From positions 62,001 through 126,000 of the forward strand of contig NZ_JAEMVB010000002.1 in NCBI RefSeq assembly GCF_029215995.1: a stretch of DNA of 64,000 bases, written 5' to 3'. A program made the translations under genes and the position numbers. Position 1 is the first letter of the stretch. Every line of letters begins with the position of its first letter. The DNA is from Sulfurimonas sp. SAG-AH-194-L11 (GTDB lineage Bacteria > Campylobacterota > Campylobacteria > Campylobacterales > Sulfurimonadaceae). Positions 51,681 through 62,235 of the stretch are shown piece after piece. A model generated the notes under the pieces. That model did no database searches. It saw only the letters and a list, made by a program, of their open reading frames with translations, and had not been told where the DNA came from.

Positions 51681-52361
51681 ATGCCAACTGTTTTAGAAGC
51701 TTTACAAAATCGTTCTTCAAAAAGAGCGTACAGTGACAAAAAAATACCTCATGAGACACTAGAGAAAATACTAACTGCCGCTGGAATGACTCCAAGTGGA
51801 GCGAACATGCAACCATGGGTTACATATGCTGTTAGCAATGCTGATACACTCAAATCTGTTGGAGATGCAGTCATCGCTAAGATGGATGAAGGTATAACCA
51901 ATGATCAGTTTATCCAGTATTATCCAGTAAAATGGACAAACCCATATAAAAAGCGTCGAATTGTAACGGGTGCAGGTCTTTATAAACTCATGGAAGTAGA
52001 TAGAAAAGATAATGAAACTCGTATAGAGATGTGGAAAGACAATTTTAGATGGTTTGGTGCACAGACTGTTATATTTGTCTTTACAAATAAGGCAAATATT
52101 GATGGTTCTCAAGGAGCACTTATAGACTGTGGTGCATATATGCAGAGTATCATGCTTGCTGCTCAAGAGTTTGGCATAGACTCTTGTCCACAAGGTTCTA
52201 CGACTGAGTTTGGTCGCGTTGTAGCCCAAACACTTGGTGTTTCAGATGATTTAGCACTGCTTTATAGTGTAGTACTAGGCTATTCAGATAAAGAAGCAAA
52301 GATAAACTCTTACCAACCTAAACGAGTAGATTTAAAAGAGTCTGTGACTTTTATAGATTAA
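51681..52361 (+). CDS. Nitroreductase family protein
   Basis: LQNRSSKRAYSDKKIPHETLEKILTAAGMTPSGANMQPW. Confidence 0.88.
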   Translation: MPTVLEALQNRSSKRAYSDKKIPHETLEKILTAAGMTPSGANMQPWVTYAVSNADTLKSVGDAVIAKMDEGITNDQFIQYYPVKWTNPYKKRRIVTGAGLYKLMEVDRKDNETRIEMWKDNFRWFGAQTVIFVFTNKANIDGSQGALIDCGAYMQSIMLAAQEFGIDSCPQGSTTEFGRVVAQTLGVSDDLALLYSVVLGYSDKEAKINSYQPKRVDLKESVTFID

Positions 52362-53224
52362 CGCCTACGTTGGTATCGCTTAAGCATACTTCTATTTCCC
52401 GTGAGTCCTCCACTATGTATATATAAAATGCTCTCTTGAGTACTCTCTAAGAGAGCTAACCACATAGCTGGAGCATACAGTAAATCAAACTCAACACCCG
52501 CCTCTTGTACTTTTTTATACATATCAAAAAACTCATCATATAATTTCGCAAAATGATACTTTTTTTTCGGTTCTAAAATGATTAAATTCTTTGGAATAGT
52601 GTGAAGTGAGTGCATCTGTTCTTTAAGATAAGCGACACTGCCTATACAGGGTGTTGTATAAACTGTATACTCAGGAAGACTAAGAGCAAGATAGAGTGCT
52701 GTTGTTCCTGTTCCAGAGGGTGTTGCTAATGCTTTTATACCTGAGTAAGGTTCCTCTTGTAACTGCTCTCTTAACTCATCTGCTAAGACCTCTAAACCCT
52801 CTTTAGCACTTACATCGGCACCACCTTGGTCTATAAGTAAAGTTTTTTCATCTAAACCTAAACGCAGAGCTGAGATATACTCTTTGTACAAATCATACTC
52901 TAACTCTATACTTTGCATACCAAACGAGCATGCTTCATAATAGTTTCCAAACTTTTGGTCTTTAATTATAGCGCTAATAGTTTTAGTATAGTAGATAAAC
53001 TCCCACCCTTTTTTCTTACATATCGCAGCAAGTGCTAGCATCGCGTTTGATTGTGTACCACCATAAGAGATAACCTTGGTGAATTTAGTTTTAGGTGTTT
53101 GGAGAAGAGTGTAGAGTTTACGGTATTTATTACCAGAGAGATAAGGATCTATCATCTCATCTCTCTTTATAAAGAACTCTCGCCCATCTAAAGTGATTTT
53201 AGAAATTGCAGAGAGTCTCTTCAA
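52358..53224 (-). CDS. PLP-dependent ACC deaminase/D-cysteine desulfhydrase-like protein
   Basis: FIKRDEMIDPYLSGNKYRKLY; SYGGTQSNAMLALA; ATPSGTGTTALYLAL. Confidence 0.8.
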   Translation of the reverse strand: MKRLSAISKITLDGREFFIKRDEMIDPYLSGNKYRKLYTLLQTPKTKFTKVISYGGTQSNAMLALAAICKKKGWEFIYYTKTISAIIKDQKFGNYYEACSFGMQSIELEYDLYKEYISALRLGLDEKTLLIDQGGADVSAKEGLEVLADELREQLQEEPYSGIKALATPSGTGTTALYLALSLPEYTVYTTPCIGSVAYLKEQMHSLHTIPKNLIILEPKKKYHFAKLYDEFFDMYKKVQEAGVEFDLLYAPAMWLALLESTQESILYIHSGGLTGNRSMLKRYQRRR

Positions 53225-53234
53225 AAGTAGTTAT

Positions 53235-54065
53235 CTACTTGATTGTAGCATTTTTCTGTAAGGCTGCCATTTTATCGTTCATTACAGACTTGAATTTTTC
53301 CATCTTTAAACGCTGTTCTATAAAAGGCTTAACCTCATTAAAGCTACGAGTCGCTTTATCTTTTTTCTCTTGAAGAAATATAACATGGTACCCAAACTGA
53401 GTTTTTACAGGTTTTTGAGTAATAGTACCTACTTTCATACTAAATACTTTATCATTAAATGCCGGAACCATCTGTCCCTCTGCAAAGAAACCCAAGTCTC
53501 CACCTTTTGGTCCACTAGGTCCTGTAGATTTACTTTTTGCTAGTTCTTCAAACTTTGCTTGGAGCTTTTGACCACTTAAATGTTTTAATTCATTTATGAT
53601 TGCTTTCGCCTCAGCCTCTTCTTTAACTAAGATATGACGAGCATGCACTGTCTTTTTTTCGTTAAATTCTTCTTTATTTTTTTTATAATAATCTTTAAGA
53701 GTAGCCTCAGAAATTTTAATTCCATCTACAACTTTTTTTTGCCATACTTGAACAGCAAGTTCTTTTTTCATACGTTCTTCAAGTTTTTTATACTCTTCTT
53801 TGTACTCTTTAGTTTTTAAAATACCTGTTTTTTGTGCATCATTATAGATAAGCTCTTTACCTATAAGTTGCTGGAGTACTTGCTGTCTAAACTCTGCTTG
53901 TTTATCCGCAGGAACTTGATTAAATCTTCCCTGCGTAGCATTCATAAGCTCTGAATCAACTTCTTGTTGTGTGATTGCTTTTCCATTGACTGTGACAAGA
54001 GTATTTGCTGACGCGATAACTCCCGTCATTAATACTACAGATAAAAGTTTTCTCGTTAGTTTCAT
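53235..54065 (-). CDS. Periplasmic peptidyl-prolyl isomerase (parvulin/SurA/PEB4-like)
   Basis: Signal peptide; VNGKAITQQEVD; VHARHILVKEEAEA; GPKGGDLGFFAEGQMVPAF. Confidence 0.88.
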   Translation of the reverse strand: MKLTRKLLSVVLMTGVIASANTLVTVNGKAITQQEVDSELMNATQGRFNQVPADKQAEFRQQVLQQLIGKELIYNDAQKTGILKTKEYKEEYKKLEERMKKELAVQVWQKKVVDGIKISEATLKDYYKKNKEEFNEKKTVHARHILVKEEAEAKAIINELKHLSGQKLQAKFEELAKSKSTGPSGPKGGDLGFFAEGQMVPAFNDKVFSMKVGTITQKPVKTQFGYHVIFLQEKKDKATRSFNEVKPFIEQRLKMEKFKSVMNDKMAALQKNATIK

Positions 54066-54132
54066 TCGTATTCCTTTGTTTTATAGCAACAAGTTTAATA
54101 GGAATTAACTAATAGTTATTAAACAAAACTCA

Positions 54133-56091
54133 TTAAGAAGCAGTTTTTAGATATTTATTGAGCACTGACTCTAACTTCTCTCGAATAAGAGGTTTTGACA
54201 TATAATCATCAAGTCCATTTTCCATAAGCATTTCTTTATCACCTTCCATAGCCATAGCTGTTAAAGCTACAATAGGTGTAAGTTTATTCATGTTCATAGT
54301 TTGTTTAATATCTTTGGTCGCTTCAATTCCATTTTTCTCCGGCATATCAATATCCATAAATATAATATCAAACTTTGTTTTATTGCATTGATCTACTGCT
54401 TCTATACCATTGGATGCTGTTGAGACAGAGATTTTATAACCTTGTAGGAGTATCTGCATAAGTCTTTGATTGATAAGATTGTCTTCAACTACTAGTGCAT
54501 TTACTTGTTTGTTAATCTTAACAGTCGGTTTCGTTTCTACATTCATATTAATAGCACTGACAGAGTAAAGATGTTTTGCGATATGACTAGGAAGTAAGGG
54601 TTTGGTTATAACTTCACTTACGATATGAGTCAATTTTGTTTGAAGTTTTTCATTCTCTTCGAGTAATAAAATTATTGGTGTTTTCTTAGAGTACGTACCG
54701 AGTTCTAACATCCATGATGAGTCATTTTGATTTGCTACTATATAGAGTGCATCAATACCCTCATATACATTTTTATCAAGCTGATTTGATTTTATAACAT
54801 CGAGTGCGAATGAACGTAGATAGATAGTTAAAAAGTTGGCTTCTTCAACTTTCTTTTGGTCTAGTAAAAGAACTTTAACCTTACGTTTAGGCATCATTTT
54901 GTAGTTTTGACCTTTAGCTGCTTTAAAATCAAGTACAAAGTTTACATATGTTCCAGCATCTTCTTTTGACTGTATTCTTAGCTCTGAGCCAAAAAGTTCA
55001 ACTAAACCATGAGAGAGTGCAAGTCCTACACCTAAGCGCTCATCTGCATGTGCTCCTGATGTGAAAGGTTCATTTATAAGTGCGATCTGTTCAAGAGAGA
55101 TGCCTTTTCCATTATCTCTTACACCAAAACCTATACTACAGTCACCATTTTTTTGGCGTTTAAGTAGTTTTACTTCAATAATAACTTTTCCATCTCTTGG
55201 TGTAAACTTTATAGCATTTTGAATAAGAGAAAACATAATTTGCTTAATCTTTTTAATATCTGTATAGAGTTCTTGAGGAAGTTTTGGGTCAATAAAGGTA
55301 AGAACTTTTATACCTTTATCTCTCCCGTTTTTATAAAAACTATATGCTAATTCTTCCATCTCTGGCAAGATATTACACTCATACGAATCTATCTCTAAAC
55401 GACCACCTTGAAGTTGTGAAAGTTCTAAAAGTGTTTCTATATTATTCATAAGACTTTTAGATGATTTGCTAATCATATTTATATATTCACTCTGATCTTT
55501 CGTTAATGAGGTCTGAGAAAAGAGTTCTATAAAACCTAAAATACCATTCATAGGAGTACGAAACTCATGTCCAATATTAGCCAAAAAACGAGTTTTTAAT
55601 TTTTCTACTTCTTTCGTTTTTAGCTCTGCATTATATAGCTTTGTAACATCCTCAAGCTCTAAAATATAAAAGTTTTTATTTACAGGTGAAGTGTGACAAG
55701 TTGCATCTATCATAACAACCTCTCCCTTCTCTTTAGCAATAGTTACTCTATAACCTTCACTCTGATATTTTTTTATATAATCTAACCACGACTTATCAGA
55801 CTCTGTAAATATCTCTTCACTCTCGTTGATAAATAGATCTCTTACACTATCATTTTGTGATATAAACTCATTTATATCTTTATACTTCATCGTTTCAAAA
55901 AAAGTTTTATTTGCCCCTATCCAACCTTGACCTTGGAAAAAAAACAGTATCATTGACTTAGAGTTATCTACAATAGCTGAGTAAAACTCCTTATCAAGGT
56001 ACTGATCAAACAGTGCTTTAGTATCTGTAATCTCTTTTTGTTTTTTTTGTTCTTCTGTTTTTTTTGATGAAAATAGTGAAAGAAAACCCAT
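54133..56091 (-). CDS. Hybrid sensor histidine kinase/response regulator
   Basis: HisKA GHEFRTPMNGILGFIEL; HATPase DNGKGISLEQ; REC VEDNLINQRL...IFMDIDMPEKNGIEAT...DDYMSKP. Confidence 0.9.
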   Translation of the reverse strand: MGFLSLFSSKKTEEQKKQKEITDTKALFDQYLDKEFYSAIVDNSKSMILFFFQGQGWIGANKTFFETMKYKDINEFISQNDSVRDLFINESEEIFTESDKSWLDYIKKYQSEGYRVTIAKEKGEVVMIDATCHTSPVNKNFYILELEDVTKLYNAELKTKEVEKLKTRFLANIGHEFRTPMNGILGFIELFSQTSLTKDQSEYINMISKSSKSLMNNIETLLELSQLQGGRLEIDSYECNILPEMEELAYSFYKNGRDKGIKVLTFIDPKLPQELYTDIKKIKQIMFSLIQNAIKFTPRDGKVIIEVKLLKRQKNGDCSIGFGVRDNGKGISLEQIALINEPFTSGAHADERLGVGLALSHGLVELFGSELRIQSKEDAGTYVNFVLDFKAAKGQNYKMMPKRKVKVLLLDQKKVEEANFLTIYLRSFALDVIKSNQLDKNVYEGIDALYIVANQNDSSWMLELGTYSKKTPIILLLEENEKLQTKLTHIVSEVITKPLLPSHIAKHLYSVSAINMNVETKPTVKINKQVNALVVEDNLINQRLMQILLQGYKISVSTASNGIEAVDQCNKTKFDIIFMDIDMPEKNGIEATKDIKQTMNMNKLTPIVALTAMAMEGDKEMLMENGLDDYMSKPLIREKLESVLNKYLKTAS

Positions 56092-56167
56092 CTATATTCC
56101 TTATGTTTTAGTTATGTTTTAGAAAAATTTTAGTTGATTATATCATAAACAATGCTAAAATACTGTT

Positions 56168-56821
56168 ATGATAAAAAAAGTAAAAAAAGCTACAAAAAAA
56201 GAAATTTTAGCAATTCACCAGCTCTTTATAGAACGCTATGATGATGCCGTAACCGAGCTTTCATATACTAATGCTTATGAACTTGTTGTTGCCGTTGCAC
56301 TCTCTGCACAATGCACAGATAAACGTGTAAATATTTTAACACCCCCACTTTTTGAAAAATATCCTGGGACAAAAGAGTTAGCAAAGGCTGACTTAGATGA
56401 TGTGAAATCTTTTATAAATTCTTGCTCATTTTTTAATAATAAAGCAAAAAATATAATCGCGATGGCACAGAGAGTTGAAGAGGCTTATGATGGAGAAGTT
56501 CCACTTGATGTTAAAGAGCTACAAACACTCGCAGGAGTTGGTCAAAAAACTGCTAATGTTGTGATGATTGAGTACACAGGGGCAAATCTGATGGCTGTTG
56601 ATACTCATGTCTTTAGAGTTGCACATAGACTTGGACTCAGTGATGACAAAACAGCAACAGCGACAGAGGCTACACTTGTAAAAAAGTTTAAAAACAACCT
56701 ACATGCCTTACATCAAGGGATGGTTTTATTTGGCCGTTATATATGTAAGGCTAAAAATCCTGAGTGTGAGAAATGTTTTTTAACAGAATTTTGTAAAACG
56801 AAAGAGACTTTTAAAGTTTAG
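56168..56821 (+). CDS. nth: Endonuclease III
   Basis: HhH LQTLAGVGQKTANVVM; AVDTHVFRVAHRLGL; C-x6-C-x2-C-x5-C cluster. Confidence 0.94.
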   Translation: MIKKVKKATKKEILAIHQLFIERYDDAVTELSYTNAYELVVAVALSAQCTDKRVNILTPPLFEKYPGTKELAKADLDDVKSFINSCSFFNNKAKNIIAMAQRVEEAYDGEVPLDVKELQTLAGVGQKTANVVMIEYTGANLMAVDTHVFRVAHRLGLSDDKTATATEATLVKKFKNNLHALHQGMVLFGRYICKAKNPECEKCFLTEFCKTKETFKV

Positions 56822-56846
56822 GTATAAAAAATGCTTGTTATTAAGT

Positions 56847-57065
56847 ATGATAAAAATAAGTCTATTAATAATACTGAGTCTACTTTTTACTGCTTGTATA
56901 AATAAGCATGGAATCTCTGCAAAGTATTATAGTGATTGTAAAGAGTATTACGATTTACAAGGCTACTACCACAAAGAGTGTGGAGAAGATGATATAATTA
57001 CCTATAAAGAGATGGGTGAAGCTTTAAAGAAAAAAGAGCTTGAGCCGAGTGGAAATGTCTACTAA
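56847..57065 (+). CDS. Small putative lipoprotein
   Basis: MIKISLLIILSLLFTACINKHG: signal peptide with LFTAC lipobox; start could also be 56835. Confidence 0.55.
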   Translation: MIKISLLIILSLLFTACINKHGISAKYYSDCKEYYDLQGYYHKECGEDDIITYKEMGEALKKKELEPSGNVY

Positions 57066-57076
57066 AGGAGAATAAT

Positions 57077-57202
57077 ATGAGTACGGGATTAATTGTGTTT
57101 TTTGTGATAACCACTATTATTGGGATTGGAGTCGTTGTCGTGTTTAGTGTAGATAGCATTGGTGCTAAAATCTTCAACCCTGAAGATAAAAGACCAAAGT
57201 AG
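57077..57202 (+). CDS. Small single-pass membrane protein, 41 aa
   Basis: AAAGGAG SD at 57064-57070; MSTGLIVFFVITTIIGIGVVVVFSVDSIGAKIFNPEDKRPK. Confidence 0.5.
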   Translation: MSTGLIVFFVITTIIGIGVVVVFSVDSIGAKIFNPEDKRPK

Positions 57203-57206
57203 CTAG

Positions 57207-57914
57207 TTACTTTACCGCTATAAAAGTTGCGAAATTTGCCCAACGGAACAAGACTTCACAGTGTTTGAAACCTGCATTTTTCGCCATTTTAATGTTTTCT
57301 TCTTCACTATAAGGGACAAGTACATTCTCTAACGCTTCGCGTTTTTGCATGATTTCATACTCTGAGTACCCTTGTGTTTTCTTAAAATCATAGTAACACT
57401 CTATAAGGTCTTTGTTGAGTTTTGACTCATGACTAATCACTTTTTCACTAAAGATAAAAACACCCTCTTCTTTTAAATTTGATGCAATCTTTTTCACTAA
57501 CTCTTCACGAACAAGTGGTCTAATAAACTGTAGTGTATAGTTGCTAATAAAGACATCTGCTACCTTATACTCATACTCTAAAATATCTGCATTTACAACT
57601 TCTATATCGGCTCCATAGGCTTCGCACTTGCGTCTTGCCTGTTTGAGCATAGCTTGGGAGTTATCTAGTCCTACCAACTTCGCAGATACTTCTAATCCCC
57701 TATGTATATTTAACAGTAAAGATGCAGTTGAGCATCCTAAGTCATACACTATACCACCATCACTTAAATTTTTATGTGTAAAAAATTGTGTGATTTTTTG
57801 GCTCTCTTTATAAAAAGGAACACTGCGTTCTAACATATCGTCAAAAACTGCTGCAACTTCTTCATCAAATTCAAACTGCTTTTTTATCGGTTTTGTAAAT
57901 ACTGTATCATTCAT
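57207..57914 (-). CDS. cmoA: Carboxy-S-adenosyl-L-methionine synthase CmoA
   Basis: [44 protein letters not shown]. Confidence 0.88.
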   Translation of the reverse strand: MNDTVFTKPIKKQFEFDEEVAAVFDDMLERSVPFYKESQKITQFFTHKNLSDGGIVYDLGCSTASLLLNIHRGLEVSAKLVGLDNSQAMLKQARRKCEAYGADIEVVNADILEYEYKVADVFISNYTLQFIRPLVREELVKKIASNLKEEGVFIFSEKVISHESKLNKDLIECYYDFKKTQGYSEYEIMQKREALENVLVPYSEEENIKMAKNAGFKHCEVLFRWANFATFIAVK

Positions 57915-57970
57915 AATGCAATTTTATCCTAAATAGCCTATAATTATTATATTCATAAACAAGGTTTGAG

Positions 57971-58318
57971 ATGGAACTAGATGTAAAAACACTTATGCTA
58001 CTTTTTTTTATACTTTTTTTAACTTTAAGTATATGGAAAATATGGGTTTTTTTGCCCAATAAAGAGTTAAAAGATGATGATAGAACACAAGAGTCTCAAG
58101 CAAAACTTTTATCGCTAATATTAAAAATAATAAAAGAGACTCAAGGAGAGATTACAGAAGAAGAACTTTTTTTAAGGATTAAAGAAGATAAAGATTTTGA
58201 TTCAAAACTTTTTTGGCGTTTTAACCCTAATAGACTCAAGCATCTTCTCAATTCATTTTATATAAAAGACTCAAGTATTCAAAATATACATGATATTTAT
58301 ATTTCATGTTTAGATTGA
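57971..58318 (+). CDS. Hypothetical protein with N-terminal TM helix
   Basis: LMLLFFILFLTLSIWKIWVFLPN then a soluble region; 115 aa. Confidence 0.55.
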   Translation: MELDVKTLMLLFFILFLTLSIWKIWVFLPNKELKDDDRTQESQAKLLSLILKIIKETQGEITEEELFLRIKEDKDFDSKLFWRFNPNRLKHLLNSFYIKDSSIQNIHDIYISCLD

Positions 58319-58365
58319 GTTTAAGTTACTCTATTAATATTTTAATATAAATATTAGGAGTTCTT

Positions 58366-60324
58366 ATGAAACTATCAAAATCTACTTGCTATAAAACAAT
58401 AGCAATAAGCCTTAGTCTATTACTGTTTCAGGCATGTAATCCATCTACAACTGCAAAAGTCAGTGGTACAATTAGTTTAATAGAGTTAAATGATTTACAT
58501 GCTCATATAGTGCCACATACTGAGCAGGTAAGAGATACAAATAATACTGTTCCTCAAATTTTATTATCTAAAAGGGGTGGTTTAGCACGCATAAAAGCGA
58601 AAATGACTGAACTTACAAATAGTGGTACCATCATAATGAATATTGGTGATACCTTTCATGGTGGAGCTGAAGCACTCTTCTCAAATGGTAACGATATTGT
58701 TTCTTTAGTAGATGAACTACCTATAGATGTAGCAGTAATGGGTAACTGGGATTTTGCTTATGGTTCGGCTGCTACCCTTGCCAGATTTGGAAATGTTACA
58801 GATGCAAATGTTTCAAGACCAAATGCTCCATACATATCTGCAAATACTTCTTATATCATACCTAAGGGTGTAACAAACAATCCAAATTTAAATGCACAAC
58901 AAAAAATCATTGCTGCATCTGTTTTTACAAAAACTTTTAAGTATACAGTGGGGGATCAATTTCAAAATCCTACTAAAATGATTACACGTAATGGTATTAA
59001 AGTTGGTTTTATAGGTATTACTAGTGATATCATTAATAGAATGAGTCCTTTACTTGCACCAATGATTGAATTTACAGCAGGTGAAACTGCTTATATAGCA
59101 CTTATAGAAAAATACTCCGCGGAGCTCAAAACACAAGGTGCAAATATAATTGTTGTTATGAGTGAGCTTGGTATCCATAAGGATGTACAACTTGGAAATA
59201 AAATCACGGCAAACTCTGTTGATATTTTCTTCTCTGCTCATACTCATGAAGCAACTTTTGATATGATAAATACTACATCTGGTGCTAAAGTTGTAGAATC
59301 TGGTGATGACACATATTTAGGTGAGATGAAAGTAACAGTTACAGATGGAAACATTACAAATTATACTTGGAAACTTCATGAAATTACTAATGATATTACT
59401 CCAGATGCTGCACTCCTTGTAAAGATTAATACTATGAGAGCGAAATATCTTGCTAGTGATGTTAACATTACAACAAATGGAATTAAACCAAATACAGTTG
59501 ATGCAAATCTAACAGCTCAGGAAACAGGTATGGCAAATATTCTCTTCCAGCGTACTCGTACACCAATTGTTTTAAATGCACCACTTAATAAGTTTATAGG
59601 AACAACTACTCTTCCATTAACACGTAAAAATGTTTTAGAAAATGGTTTTAACTCTGTTTTTGGACAACTTCTTACAAATGATAAAAATGCTACCTTAGGA
59701 ATCCTTCCAGGCTTTAGATACGACGACGCGATTATTCCTGCACAGGCAGATACAACAAGTGTAAATGGATATAACTGGACAAGTGAAGCCAATGTAGTCC
59801 TTGATGGAAATATCACAATTGAAAATATCTATAGATTTTTACCCTCTACAAATTTTGTAGCTACTGCAAATATCACAGGGGCAAATATTAAGAGCTTCAT
59901 TGAAAATGAGTTAACATCTGCATTTAGTTCTGATGCCTTTAATCAAGCTGGTGGATGGATGCCAGGTATTACAGGTATTAAAATAAATGTAGCAATTAAT
60001 GCAAGTGATGGTTCTCGACTTATCGGTATAACTTACTTAAATGATGTGGCAATAAATGATACTGATGTATTAAGTGTTGCCTCGGCATGTGCAAGAGAGT
60101 TTGAGCCTACACCAGCACTAGCACAAACTGTTATCTGTGGACAAGCACTTTTTACAGATGTTGTACAAGATAAAAATATGACAACAGCAAATTTTTTGAT
60201 AGATGCATTTACAAGGAACTTAGATGAAAACCTTACTGATATAAAAAGAATTTCAGATAGTGCTAACACACAATTCTGGCCTGCTACACCTTACGTGCAA
60301 CCAATTTTACAAATAGTTCCATAA
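58366..60324 (+). CDS. Metallophosphoesterase/5'-nucleotidase lipoprotein, SoxB/UshA-like
   Basis: Lipobox LLFQAC; NDLHAH, GDTFHGG, GNWDFAYG, FFSAHTHEA metallophosphoesterase motifs; C-terminal 5'-nucleotidase domain. Confidence 0.8.
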   Translation: MKLSKSTCYKTIAISLSLLLFQACNPSTTAKVSGTISLIELNDLHAHIVPHTEQVRDTNNTVPQILLSKRGGLARIKAKMTELTNSGTIIMNIGDTFHGGAEALFSNGNDIVSLVDELPIDVAVMGNWDFAYGSAATLARFGNVTDANVSRPNAPYISANTSYIIPKGVTNNPNLNAQQKIIAASVFTKTFKYTVGDQFQNPTKMITRNGIKVGFIGITSDIINRMSPLLAPMIEFTAGETAYIALIEKYSAELKTQGANIIVVMSELGIHKDVQLGNKITANSVDIFFSAHTHEATFDMINTTSGAKVVESGDDTYLGEMKVTVTDGNITNYTWKLHEITNDITPDAALLVKINTMRAKYLASDVNITTNGIKPNTVDANLTAQETGMANILFQRTRTPIVLNAPLNKFIGTTTLPLTRKNVLENGFNSVFGQLLTNDKNATLGILPGFRYDDAIIPAQADTTSVNGYNWTSEANVVLDGNITIENIYRFLPSTNFVATANITGANIKSFIENELTSAFSSDAFNQAGGWMPGITGIKINVAINASDGSRLIGITYLNDVAINDTDVLSVASACAREFEPTPALAQTVICGQALFTDVVQDKNMTTANFLIDAFTRNLDENLTDIKRISDSANTQFWPATPYVQPILQIVP

Positions 60325-60341
60325 TTAAGGTAAAATCTTCT

Positions 60342-61019
60342 ATGCAAAAGAGAACATATACAACAAGAATACTTTTGGTAGAAGATGATCAAGGATTAGC
60401 AGATCTTTTGATACGGTTTCTAAGTGATGAATATACTATTATTCATACACTCCTCCCATCTGAAGCACTTGAACAGATAGCACTTGATGATGTTAATATC
60501 ATCTTACTTGACTTAAGCCTTCCACAAATGGATGGACTTGAGTTATGTAAAAAATTAAAAAAAATATCAAAAGCAAAAATAATTATCTCTAGTGCACGTA
60601 ACCTTATAAAAGACAAACTCACAGCTTTTGATTATGGGGCACAAGACTACTTGTCTAAGCCTTATGACCCAAGAGAACTAAAAGCTAGGATAGAACTACA
60701 ACTCAAAAAAGAGACAAACCTTACAACTATTACAAAGACATACATTGAACAAAAAAGCCTCAAGGTTTTTTATAAAGATATGCATGTTACACTCTCTACA
60801 GCAGAATTTGAAATTTTTTCACAACTCTTTAGACATGAGGGACAAATTCTTTCAAGAGAACAATTAGCAAATGCGACACAAGCACATGATTTTGATAGTT
60901 CTCTTGATAGTATTAGTGTACTTATAGGAAGAATTAGAAAAAAACTCTTACCTCTTTATGATAATTATAATTGTATCAGAACCATACGTTTAGCAGGTTA
61001 TACCTATGAATCCATTTAG
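60342..61019 (+). CDS. OmpR-family response regulator
   Basis: ILLVEDDQGLADLL; IILLDLSLPQMDG; DYLSKPYDPREL; winged-helix LSREQLANATQ...SVLIGRIRKKL. Confidence 0.92.
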   Translation: MQKRTYTTRILLVEDDQGLADLLIRFLSDEYTIIHTLLPSEALEQIALDDVNIILLDLSLPQMDGLELCKKLKKISKAKIIISSARNLIKDKLTAFDYGAQDYLSKPYDPRELKARIELQLKKETNLTTITKTYIEQKSLKVFYKDMHVTLSTAEFEIFSQLFRHEGQILSREQLANATQAHDFDSSLDSISVLIGRIRKKLLPLYDNYNCIRTIRLAGYTYESI

Positions 61020-62235
61020 CCCCTCGCTAATTAGTAAAATAAAATTCCTTGGATTCATCTTAGCTCTACTTATGCTTCTTATTCTTTTTATTGCTTATGG
61101 AATGAGTATTTTGTATATAAAAAAGAATACTCTTCATGATGCTATAAAACTATCTTCACTTCTAGCCTCTCCTGATGCTAAGTTAAATAAATATTTACTC
61201 CAACATAGTATTAGTCGATTAACAGATGCAGAGTTTAAGAAACTCTTAACAAAAGCAGAACCTTTAATCACAGATAAACTCATCAGAAAATTCTTTGAGG
61301 CCTCTTCAATAAAACTTTTTACAACTAAAAGCACAACTCTCTTCTTATTAAAAAATGAGAATAAAACATATTATTTTCAATCATCTAAGAATTTTTTATC
61401 CTCTAGGCTATTCCCTATCACTATACTTGCAACTCTTTTTTTCATAATCTTATTTGGTATCTATTATTATATTAAAAGTGCATTCAAGCCTTTACTTAGA
61501 CTAAATGATAATATAGAGCATTTTTCAAAGTTTGAAGAGATTCAAATAAGTTATGAGAGTGCAACTGATGAGATTGCTAATGTTGCAAATGCATTTTATA
61601 CTGCAATTGAGTATAATAAAAAGCTAAAACTTCAAAAAGATATGTATATATGTAGTATTATGCATGAGATTAGCACCCCTTTAACTAAAGCAAAGTTTAT
61701 CACATATTTTATGGAAAATGAGCAGGACAAAAATAAACTTAATGCCCTTTTTAACTCTATGCAAGAGGAGTTAGACAAGATACATGAACTTGAAAGTATA
61801 AATACAAAACTTTCTACTTTACAACTCAATAACTACTCTCTCAACCGGCTTGTCGAAGATATTTGTGATGTTCTACTTTTAGAAGCATCGAATATCCAAA
61901 TCACTCAAGAAGATGTAGAAAAGCAGTTTGACTATAGTCTTTTTATCGTTGCCCTCAAGAACCTAATAGATAATGCAGTAAAGTACTCAAAAGATGCGAA
62001 GGTAATAATCACAATAAAGCAAAACTATATGGAAATTAAAAATTTATCTATCCATGACAATAGTTCCTTAGACATTCATAGAGCCCTTCAACCTTTTAAA
62101 AGAGGAGATGAATGCAGTAGCGGTATGGGACTTGGTCTTTTTTTGGTCAACGAAATTATTACTAAGCATAACTTTAGATTAGAGTACAAATTTAATAATT
62201 CATACCATCTATTTAGAATTAATTTCGATTTATAG
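61006..62235 (+). CDS. Sensor histidine kinase
   Basis: Two TM segments; H-box IMHEISTPLTKAKF; NLIDNAVKYS; GMGLGLFLVNEI. Overlaps the RR gene by 14 nt. Confidence 0.9.
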   Translation: MNPFSPSLISKIKFLGFILALLMLLILFIAYGMSILYIKKNTLHDAIKLSSLLASPDAKLNKYLLQHSISRLTDAEFKKLLTKAEPLITDKLIRKFFEASSIKLFTTKSTTLFLLKNENKTYYFQSSKNFLSSRLFPITILATLFFIILFGIYYYIKSAFKPLLRLNDNIEHFSKFEEIQISYESATDEIANVANAFYTAIEYNKKLKLQKDMYICSIMHEISTPLTKAKFITYFMENEQDKNKLNALFNSMQEELDKIHELESINTKLSTLQLNNYSLNRLVEDICDVLLLEASNIQITQEDVEKQFDYSLFIVALKNLIDNAVKYSKDAKVIITIKQNYMEIKNLSIHDNSSLDIHRALQPFKRGDECSSGMGLGLFLVNEIITKHNFRLEYKFNNSYHLFRINFDL

